Assembly: GCA_045535505.1 (NCBI GenBank)
Contig: JAZSLU010000004.1
Location: forward strand, 62,001-126,000
DNA: 64,000 nucleotides
Direction: 5' to 3'
From: CAKSST01 sp045535505
GTDB taxonomy: Bacteria; Bacillota; Clostridia; Oscillospirales; Acutalibacteraceae
The notes beneath the pieces were generated by a model. The model saw only the letters and a program-made list of their open reading frames with translations, made no database searches and had not been told where the DNA came from. Below, piece by piece: positions 26,182 to 32,709 of the stretch. Numbering within the stretch: position 1 is the first letter of the stretch; the number at the start of each line of letters is the position of its first letter. A program made the translations under genes and the position numbers.

Positions 26182-26754
26182 ATGAACATAAAAGAACTTT
26201 CTCGCGCTTGCGAAGCGGTGCTTTTCTCAGGCGCAGACCCAATGTCTTGCGAAAAACTATGTCGCATTTTTGAGGTTGAGGCAGATGATATTACGGCCGC
26301 AATGGACGAGCTTTCGAAACGATTAAACGAATGGGAAAGCGGCGTTATGCTCCTCTGTCTTGACGGTGCATATCAAATGGTCGCAAGAAAAGAGTTTTCA
26401 AGCTACATTTCGGCCGCTTACGATTTAAAGCGCAAAACACCTTTGTCACAGGCGGCGTTAGAAGTTTTGGCGGTTATAGCCTATAACCAGCCTGTAACAC
26501 GCGCTTTTGTTGAGCAGGTACGTGGTGTTGACTGCTCTGCTGTTATAACAACCTTGGTCGAGCGTGAACTTATTGAAGAACGTGGAAGATTAGAACTCCC
26601 CGGCAGGCCCTTACTTTATGGCACAACCAAAAATTTCTTGCGTTGCTTCTGTATTGAAGACCTCTCACAACTGCCCGAATTACCAAATACTGAAACTACA
26701 GGCGCACCGGACCTCGGCGAACAACTTACCGCCTTGCCGGATGAGCAAGAATAA
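26182..26754 (+). CDS. scpB: Segregation and condensation protein ScpB, 190 aa
   Basis: ScpB is the kite subunit of Smc-ScpAB. It has two winged-helix domains: an N-terminal one with ACEAVLFSGADP and a central ALEVLAVIAYNQPVTRAFVEQVRGVD, the best conserved segment. GRPLLYGTTKNFLRCF is also typical. The acidic C-terminal tail is not conserved. Confidence 0.96.
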   Translation: MNIKELSRACEAVLFSGADPMSCEKLCRIFEVEADDITAAMDELSKRLNEWESGVMLLCLDGAYQMVARKEFSSYISAAYDLKRKTPLSQAALEVLAVIAYNQPVTRAFVEQVRGVDCSAVITTLVERELIEERGRLELPGRPLLYGTTKNFLRCFCIEDLSQLPELPNTETTGAPDLGEQLTALPDEQE

Positions 26755-26796
26755 TAAGTTTTTATCGAGAAATAATAAAAACGGAAGGTGTAAAAA

Positions 26797-27186
26797 ATGA
26801 GTGATAGCAATATTAAAGGCATAATGGATACAACAATGGATAAGCTTCGTGCTATGGTTGATGCCGATACAATAATCGGAACACCTATTGTACAGGGCGA
26901 CGTTACAATTATTCCCGTTTCAAAGGCTTCCTTCGGTCTTGCAACAGGCGGGTCAGATTTTCCGTCAAAAAATACGTCGGGTCTTTTCGGCGGTGGCGGC
27001 GGTGCAGGTGTTACAATTACACCTATTGCTTTTTTGACCGTTCATAACGGCAACGTTAACGTTATCCAAATATATAAAGATGCAAGTTCTGTTGACCGTG
27101 CAATCAGCCTTGCACCCGAAATTATCGACCGTATTGCAGGTCTTTTCAAAAAAGACAAGGAAAAATATAAAGATATAGAGCTTTAA
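26797..27186 (+). CDS. gerW: GerW/YtfJ-family sporulation protein, 129 aa
   Basis: The family is defined by an N-terminal helix (IKGIMDTTMDKLRAMVDADTIIG), PIVQGDVTIIPVSKASFG, a glycine-rich loop (about 65-73) and ITPIAFLTV. In Bacillus, GerW is forespore-expressed and needed for germination with some nutrients. It has a GGAAGGTG RBS. Its place between scpAB and a D-alanyl-D-alanine carboxypeptidase gene is a recurrent clostridial order and supports a sporulating host. Confidence 0.92.
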   Translation: MSDSNIKGIMDTTMDKLRAMVDADTIIGTPIVQGDVTIIPVSKASFGLATGGSDFPSKNTSGLFGGGGGAGVTITPIAFLTVHNGNVNVIQIYKDASSVDRAISLAPEIIDRIAGLFKKDKEKYKDIEL

Positions 27187-27203
27187 AGCGTATAATTAAA
27201 TAC

Positions 27204-27244
27204 TTCCCCCGAATATATTTTTGTATAATTTATATTTGGGGGAA
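27204..27244 (+). promoter_or_regulatory. Hairpin that can mask the dacF-like RBS
   Basis: TTCCCCCGAATATA (27204-27217) is complementary to TATATTTGGGGGAA (27231-27244) with one G-T wobble. The right arm contains the GGGGGAA Shine-Dalgarno of the next gene. A TATAAT lies in the loop (27224-27229); a transcript starting from it would lack the left arm and leave the RBS open. Confidence 0.55.
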
Positions 27245-27249
27245 TATGT

Positions 27250-28383
27250 GTGAAAAAGACAGTTGTATGGATGATTATCACTTGTGCATGTCTTTTTTTT
27301 ATACCAACCGTTAATGTTAAAGCGGGGAATTTAACCTCTGCTAAAGCGGCGGTTGTTATAAATGCTGATACAAATAATATAATATATGCCCAAAACGAAA
27401 ACGAGCGTCTGCCTATGGCAAGCACTACCAAGATTATGACAGGTCTTTTGCTTTGCGAATATGGAAATCTTGAAAAAACCATAACAGTCACTTCAAAAAT
27501 GGTTGCTGTGGAGGGTTCGTCAATGGGCTTACTTGCGGGGGATACGGTGTCGTATAACGACCTTCTTTATGGCTTGTTACTTGCATCAGGTAATGATGCC
27601 GCAAATACAATTGCAATATCCCTTTGCGGCAGTATTGAGGCGTTTGTAGACAAAATGAATCAAAAAGCAGAACAATTAGGACTGCAAAACACGCATTTTG
27701 TCACCCCCTCAGGTCTTGACGCCGAAGAACATTACACTACGGCTTACGACCTTGCTTGTCTTGCCTCATACGCTTTGCAAAACCAAGATTTTGCCAAAGC
27801 TTGTTCGTCTAAGACTGCTACGCTTTGCTATGGCAACCCGCCGTATAAGCGAAGTTTGAAAAACCATAATAAATTGCTTGACAGCTATGAGGGACTTATA
27901 GGTGTGAAAACCGGCTATACCAAAAAGTCGGGTCGCTGTCTTGTAACAGCGGCAAAACGTGACGGCAAAACCGTTGTTGCGGTAACGTTATGCGACCCTA
28001 ACGATTGGCAGGACCATAAAACTTTGCTCGATTACGGCCTATCACAGCTTGAGTACAAAAAATTACCCAATCCTTTGCAAAAACAAACAATTGATGTTGT
28101 TGGCTCAACGCAAAATACTGCAAAAATAACTGTGCATGAAAAAGAGATTGCGCTGACAAAGCAAGAATGGCAAAATTTAAAGTGCGAGGTAATACTTCCG
28201 AGTTTTATATATGCCCCAAACGGCAATAATCAGCCTATTGGGCAAGTCAAATATAAAATAGGTCAAAAGCAACTTTTAAGCACAAATATAGTTTTGGCAC
28301 AAGACGTGTTTGTGCAAAACAGTCAAACTAATTTTAAACAAAAGGTATGGAAAACTTTTTTGATAATGATAAAACAAATGTAA
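27250..28383 (+). CDS. D-alanyl-D-alanine carboxypeptidase (DacB/DacF-type PBP5 family), 377 aa
   Basis: This secreted S11 serine peptidase trims the terminal D-Ala of peptidoglycan stem peptides. A signal peptide covers about 1-25. The SxxK motif is ASTTKIMTGLLL, the SxN motif is ASGNDAAN, and KTG is VKTGYTKKSG. A C-terminal PBP5-like beta domain follows, but the final amphipathic anchor is short. The start is GTG at 27250. The neighbouring gerW points to a sporulation-linked paralogue such as DacF, though the sequence alone does not distinguish it from DacA or DacB. Confidence 0.9.
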   Translation: MKKTVVWMIITCACLFFIPTVNVKAGNLTSAKAAVVINADTNNIIYAQNENERLPMASTTKIMTGLLLCEYGNLEKTITVTSKMVAVEGSSMGLLAGDTVSYNDLLYGLLLASGNDAANTIAISLCGSIEAFVDKMNQKAEQLGLQNTHFVTPSGLDAEEHYTTAYDLACLASYALQNQDFAKACSSKTATLCYGNPPYKRSLKNHNKLLDSYEGLIGVKTGYTKKSGRCLVTAAKRDGKTVVAVTLCDPNDWQDHKTLLDYGLSQLEYKKLPNPLQKQTIDVVGSTQNTAKITVHEKEIALTKQEWQNLKCEVILPSFIYAPNGNNQPIGQVKYKIGQKQLLSTNIVLAQDVFVQNSQTNFKQKVWKTFLIMIKQM

Positions 28384-28396
28384 CAGGAGATATAAA

Positions 28397-29134
28397 ATGA
28401 AGGGAACAAAAATAAGACTGCAAAAACATTTATCAGAGTGCGGTGTAGCATCAAGACGTAAAGCCGAAGAACTTATTGCGGCAGGCCGTGTGCGCGTAAA
28501 CGGCAGAGTTGCATCTATAGGCGACAAGGTTGACCCCATACGAGATAAGGTTACCGTTGGCAGCAAAAATGTTGTGCGCGTAAAAGAAAAGTATTACATA
28601 ATGCTGCATAAACCTCGCGGCTATGTAACCACTATGAGTGACGAGCGCGACCGCAAATGTGTTGCACAGCTTGTAGGTGATGTTCCTGCAAGAGTTTTCC
28701 CCGTTGGAAGACTCGATAAGGATTCAGAGGGTTTGCTTATAATGACCAACGACGGCGAGTTGACAAATCTGCTAACGCATCCCAAAAGTCATGTTACAAA
28801 AATTTATCGCGTAACTGTGCGTGGCAAAGTATCGGATGAACAAATTGTAAAACTGCAGGAGGGTGTTATGCTTGACGGCGAAAAAACCTTACCCTGCGAG
28901 GTTACAATAACAGAGTTGAAAGCAGACCGCACAGTTTTGCGTTTTGGTCTTGTTCAAGGAAAAAACAGACAAATTCGTCGCATGTGTGAACAACTGGGTC
29001 TTGAGGTTATGCGCTTAAAACGTACCGAAATCGCAGGTGTTAAGCTTGGTATGCTCCCCGTTGGACAATGGCGAAATTTAAATGAAAAAGAAATGAAACA
29101 TTTAGAAAACATCAGCAAATCAAAAACAGAATAA
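28397..29134 (+). CDS. rluB: RsuA/RluB-family pseudouridine synthase, 245 aa
   Basis: An N-terminal S4 domain (RLQKHLSECGVASRRKAEELI) is joined to an RsuA-type catalytic core with VGRLDKDSEGLLIMTNDGEL, where the Asp is catalytic, and GKNRQIRRMCEQLG. It probably modifies 23S rRNA (position 2605 region) as RluB does. It lies downstream of scpAB, the typical firmicute position of rluB. Confidence 0.93.
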   Translation: MKGTKIRLQKHLSECGVASRRKAEELIAAGRVRVNGRVASIGDKVDPIRDKVTVGSKNVVRVKEKYYIMLHKPRGYVTTMSDERDRKCVAQLVGDVPARVFPVGRLDKDSEGLLIMTNDGELTNLLTHPKSHVTKIYRVTVRGKVSDEQIVKLQEGVMLDGEKTLPCEVTITELKADRTVLRFGLVQGKNRQIRRMCEQLGLEVMRLKRTEIAGVKLGMLPVGQWRNLNEKEMKHLENISKSKTE

Positions 29135-29172
29135 AATTTTTTAAAAATGGATAAAAATTACTATTTATTTTA

Positions 29173-29210
29173 TTGAAAAAATTGACTTTTAATGGTACAA
29201 TATGTATAAA
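29173..29210 (+). promoter_or_regulatory. Two overlapping promoters for the carboxyltransferase operon
   Basis: TTGAAA (29173-29178) pairs with TACAAT (29196-29201), and TTGACT (29182-29187) pairs with TATAAA (29205-29210). Both have 17-bp spacers, offset by 9 bp. They also show that the in-frame ATG at 29202 cannot be the start codon. Confidence 0.65.
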
Positions 29211-29243
29211 GGGGAGTTTTTGAATTTTATAGGAGATTGTATT

Positions 29244-30530
29244 ATGAGTCTAAAAAATCATAAAGAAAAATATATAGAAGAAACAAACGCTATCGTGGCT
29301 AATACTGCCAGACAGCGTTTATCTGCGCTTTTTGATAATGGCGAGTTTTGTGAGCTTGATCGTTTTGCAAAAAACAAAGATAATGCTTGCGAGGCGGTTA
29401 CCGCATACGGTACAGTTAACGGTGTTATGGTTTATGCTTTTTCGCAAGACAATACCGTTTTCGGCGGTGCAATGGGTGCGGCACAAGCGCAAAAGCTTGA
29501 AAGAATGTACGCTTTAGCCGAAAAAAATGGTTGTCCCGTTGTAGGTATATATGACTCGGTAGGCGGTTATATTGACGATGGCATTGCAACAATGACGGCA
29601 TACGGCAAACTTATAGGCTATGCTACACGTCTTTCAGGTGTTGTTCCCCAAATTTCAGTTATAGCAGGCGCTTGCACAGGTGCAGCTTTAATGCTGGCGC
29701 AGATGTCTGATATTATGGTTTGTACTAAAGAAAACAAGGATGTTTGTGCTTCTTTAAAAGCAGACGATGATATAGCCGCAGTAAAAATGGCGGCTTTGGC
29801 TCTTTCATATTTGCCCCAAAACAATCTGGCTGAACCTTTGTGGTCTCAATATGAATCGTCGGGCGTTGCTTGTGAGAATATAAATAATGCAGTCAACGCC
29901 ATAGCCGATGCGGGTAGTGTGCTTGGTTATTACCAAGACGAATGTGAGTGTGCAAAGGTTTACCTTTCTCGTATAGGCGGTTTACCTGCAGGTATAGTTT
30001 GTCTTGCGGCAGAAGATGACATTTGTGCACAGGGTGCACTTAAAGCCGCAAGGTTTGTAGCAATGTGCGACGCTTTCTCATTACCGATTGTAACACTGGT
30101 TGATGCAAAAGGCTTTGATGATGCAAAATCTGCCGCAGTTTTAGCTCACGCTTATTCCCACGCAACGTCACCTAAGGTTACCGTCGTTTGCGGCAACGCT
30201 GTGGGACAAGTCTTTATTTCGGTTGCAAGTTACGGCGCAAATGCAGATTCAGTTTTTGCATGGAACTCAGCCGTTATAACAGCGGTAAAACCTTGCACAG
30301 CAGTGCAATTGCTCTGCAGACAAGAATTAGATGCGGGTAAAGAACGCAAGGCTCTCGAAGAAGAATATGCACAGACCAAAGGATCACCCTTTAATGCGGC
30401 GGCGCTTGGCTGTATTGATAATGTTATCGAGCCTGCCGATACGGTATTATGTGTGCAAAAATCGCTTGAAGCACTTGCAGGCAAACGTATATCCACACTT
30501 GATAAAAAACATTCTAACTTACCGCTTTAA
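29244..30530 (+). CDS. Acyl-CoA carboxyltransferase (12S-like) subunit, short divergent form, 428 aa
   Basis: This is a carboxyltransferase of the MmdA/PccB family, with two crotonase-like halves. ARQRLSALFDNGEFCELDRF and QDNTVFGGAMG are typical, but the usual DSGGARIQEG is DSVGGYIDDG. The protein is about 90 residues shorter than standard 12S/MmdA subunits, with the central region most reduced. The ATG at 29244 has a TAGGAG RBS. It is followed by a biotin carrier and a 5S-like protein, so it presumably exchanges carboxyl groups between biotin and an acyl-CoA. The acyl group cannot be told. Confidence 0.8.
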   Translation: MSLKNHKEKYIEETNAIVANTARQRLSALFDNGEFCELDRFAKNKDNACEAVTAYGTVNGVMVYAFSQDNTVFGGAMGAAQAQKLERMYALAEKNGCPVVGIYDSVGGYIDDGIATMTAYGKLIGYATRLSGVVPQISVIAGACTGAALMLAQMSDIMVCTKENKDVCASLKADDDIAAVKMAALALSYLPQNNLAEPLWSQYESSGVACENINNAVNAIADAGSVLGYYQDECECAKVYLSRIGGLPAGIVCLAAEDDICAQGALKAARFVAMCDAFSLPIVTLVDAKGFDDAKSAAVLAHAYSHATSPKVTVVCGNAVGQVFISVASYGANADSVFAWNSAVITAVKPCTAVQLLCRQELDAGKERKALEEEYAQTKGSPFNAAALGCIDNVIEPADTVLCVQKSLEALAGKRISTLDKKHSNLPL

Positions 30531-30546
30531 TGGAGGATAAAATATA

Positions 30547-30909
30547 ATGAAACAACTAAAAGTTACAGTTAACGGAAAAGTATATGACGTAAGCGTTGAA
30601 GAAATCGGCGGAGCAACACCTGCGGTTGCTTCTGTTGCTCCCGCAGTTGCAAGTGCACCTACGGCAACTGCAACACCGGCACCTGCTGTCGCAGACGGCG
30701 AAAAGGTTGTCAGCCCTATGCCCGGCGTTATTCTTAAAATTCCCGTAGAGGTTGGACAAAAGGTTGCAAAAGACCAGGTTCTCATTGTTTTAGAGGCAAT
30801 GAAGATGGAAAATGAAATTTTTGCACCCTGTGACGGTGTTGTTGCTTCAATCAACGTTTCAAATGGCGAATCTGTTGAAGCGGGCAAAACTCTTGTTACT
30901 TTAAATTAG
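30547..30909 (+). CDS. Biotin carboxyl carrier protein (1.3S-like), 120 aa
   Basis: The C-terminal biotinyl domain has the EAMKMEN motif with the biotinylated lysine at residue 86. SPMPGVILKIPVEVGQKV and APCDGVVASI complete the fold. Residues about 25-55 form an Ala/Pro-rich hinge, as in oxaloacetate decarboxylase gamma/alpha tails and the transcarboxylase 1.3S subunit. It lies 16 bp after the carboxyltransferase gene and 21 bp before the 5S-like gene. Confidence 0.95.
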   Translation: MKQLKVTVNGKVYDVSVEEIGGATPAVASVAPAVASAPTATATPAPAVADGEKVVSPMPGVILKIPVEVGQKVAKDQVLIVLEAMKMENEIFAPCDGVVASINVSNGESVEAGKTLVTLN

Positions 30910-30930
30910 GTTTAACGGAGGAAAGTTTAA

Positions 30931-32325
30931 GTGGCTGTTGGTATTACAGAAACTCTTTTAAGAGATGCACATCAATCATTGATTGCAACACGTATGACGA
31001 CCGAAGAGATGCTGCCTATATTGCCCATGTTAGACGAGGTTGGCTTTCGTTCGCTTGAATGTTGGGGCGGTGCAACTTTTGATGCTTGTCTGCGTTTTTT
31101 AGATGAAGACCCATGGCAGCGTTTGCGCACAATTCGCCGTCTTTGTCCTAAAACCGATTTGCAGATGCTTTTCCGTGGTCAAAATATGCTGGGCTACCGT
31201 CACTATGCTGACGATGTAGTGGAATATTTTATTAAAAAAGCAGCTGATAACGGCATGAACATTATCCGTATGTTTGATGCCTTAAATGATATAAGAAATC
31301 TTGAAACCTGCATAAAAGCAGGTAACGAATGCGGCATCCATGTGCAAGGCGCTATATCTTATACAACCGGTGACGTGTTCACTATGGAATATTACCGTGA
31401 TTATGCAAAACGTCTCGAAGATTGCGGTGTAACGTCTATTTGCATTAAAGATATGGCAGGTCTTTTAACACCTTACAATACCTATGATTTGGTTAAAGAA
31501 ATTAAAAGCACTGTTAAAATTCCTGTTCAAATTCATGCTCACAACACATCCGGACTTGGCGCAATGGTGCTGCTTAAAGCAATTGAGGCGGGAGCAGATG
31601 CAGTTGATACTGCGCTTTCTCCTTTGGCGCTTGGCACCTCACATGCCGCAACAGAGGCGATGGTTGCCGCTTTGCAGGGAACCCAGTGGGATACAGACCT
31701 TAATCTTGAGGCTTTGGACGAAATTGCAAAATACGTAAGCACATTACGTAAAAAATATTTTGAAAACGGTCTTTTAGACCAAAAGATGCTTCAGGTTGAT
31801 GCAAAGGCGCTTATATATCAGGTGCCGGGCGGTATGCTTTCAAACCTTGTTTCACAGCTTAAACAAGCGGGCAAGGAAGATAAACTTAGAGAGGTTTTAG
31901 AAGAAGTTCCGAGAGTTCGTGCAGAATGCGGTAATCCTCCATTGGTTACGCCATCATCACAGATTGTAGGTACGCAAGCCGTGTTTAACGTTATCGGCGG
32001 CGAACGCTATAAAATGGTAACTAAAGAATTTAAAAGCTTGGTGCGCGGTGAATATGGCAAAACACCGGTTGAAATTGACCCTGAGTTTCGCAAAAAGATT
32101 ATCGGTGACGACGAGCCTATAACCTGCCGCCCTGCAGATTTAATTGATGATGAACTCCAAACCTTGCGTGAGCAGATTAAGGGTATGAGTCAGCAAGAAG
32201 AAGACGTGCTTTCATACGCTATGTTTGATAAGGTTGCAACAAAATTCTTTGAAAAACGCAACAATGCGAAGTATGGTGTAGATGAACAGCATGCAGATGT
32301 GGCTAACCAAATTCATCCGGTATAA
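30931..32325 (+). CDS. oadA: Oxaloacetate decarboxylase alpha / transcarboxylase 5S-like subunit, 464 aa
   Basis: This is a carboxyltransferase TIM barrel of the pyruvate carboxylase/OadA family. ETLLRDAHQSLIATRM carries the metal- and substrate-binding Asp. It has ECWGGATFDACLRFL, MLFRGQNMLGYRHY, the carboxylated-lysine region ICIKDMAGLL, and metal ligands in IHAHNTSGLG. It has no fused biotin domain; the carrier is the separate protein just upstream. No OadB membrane pump is adjacent, so a soluble transcarboxylase-like complex is at least as likely as a sodium pump. GTG start with GGAGG RBS. Confidence 0.9.
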   Translation: MAVGITETLLRDAHQSLIATRMTTEEMLPILPMLDEVGFRSLECWGGATFDACLRFLDEDPWQRLRTIRRLCPKTDLQMLFRGQNMLGYRHYADDVVEYFIKKAADNGMNIIRMFDALNDIRNLETCIKAGNECGIHVQGAISYTTGDVFTMEYYRDYAKRLEDCGVTSICIKDMAGLLTPYNTYDLVKEIKSTVKIPVQIHAHNTSGLGAMVLLKAIEAGADAVDTALSPLALGTSHAATEAMVAALQGTQWDTDLNLEALDEIAKYVSTLRKKYFENGLLDQKMLQVDAKALIYQVPGGMLSNLVSQLKQAGKEDKLREVLEEVPRVRAECGNPPLVTPSSQIVGTQAVFNVIGGERYKMVTKEFKSLVRGEYGKTPVEIDPEFRKKIIGDDEPITCRPADLIDDELQTLREQIKGMSQQEEDVLSYAMFDKVATKFFEKRNNAKYGVDEQHADVANQIHPV

Positions 32326-32333
32326 AAAAACAC

Positions 32334-32362
32334 TTGCAAACTCAAAAGTTTTGTGGTATAGT
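32334..32362 (+). promoter_or_regulatory. Extended -10 promoter for secG
   Basis: TTGCAA (32334-32339) and TATAGT (32357-32362) have a 17-bp spacer with a TGG extended -10 element. Confidence 0.75.
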
Positions 32363-32405
32363 CTAATATACTGAATGTGAAATATCCTACGGAGGTTATG
32401 AATAA

Positions 32406-32654
32406 ATGAGTGCGGTTCAAATTATTCTCGGTATAGTTACAATCATTGTTTCTTTGGTAATTATCGGCGCTGTTTTGCTTCAGCAGGGCAGACGTGCAGG
32501 TATTAGCGGTGCAATTTCAGGCGCAGCGGACACCTTCTTGTCAAAAAACAAGGCTCGTACAGTCGATGCTTTACTTGCTAAATGGACAAAGTATGTTGCA
32601 ATTTTGTTCTTTATTCTTGCATTGGTTGCAAATTATATTTCAATTAAAGGCTAA
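32406..32654 (+). CDS. secG: Preprotein translocase subunit SecG, 82 aa
   Basis: SecG is a two-helix membrane subunit of the SecYEG channel. The first membrane segment covers about 3-25 and the second about 57-77. The loop between them has the conserved GAADTFLSKNKARTVDALL. It is monocistronic between its own promoter and a strong terminator. Confidence 0.95.
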   Translation: MSAVQIILGIVTIIVSLVIIGAVLLQQGRRAGISGAISGAADTFLSKNKARTVDALLAKWTKYVAILFFILALVANYISIKG

Positions 32655-32664
32655 AAACAATGCT

Positions 32665-32697
32665 AAAACAGCCCGTCAATTGACGGGCTGTTTTTTT
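32665..32697 (+). terminator. Terminator after secG
   Basis: A perfect palindromic stem AAAACAGCCCGTCA / TGACGGGCTGTTTT is followed by a T-run. It also serves the convergent minus-strand gene ending at 32710. Confidence 0.93.
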
Positions 32698-32709
32698 ATG
32701 CGTATAATT

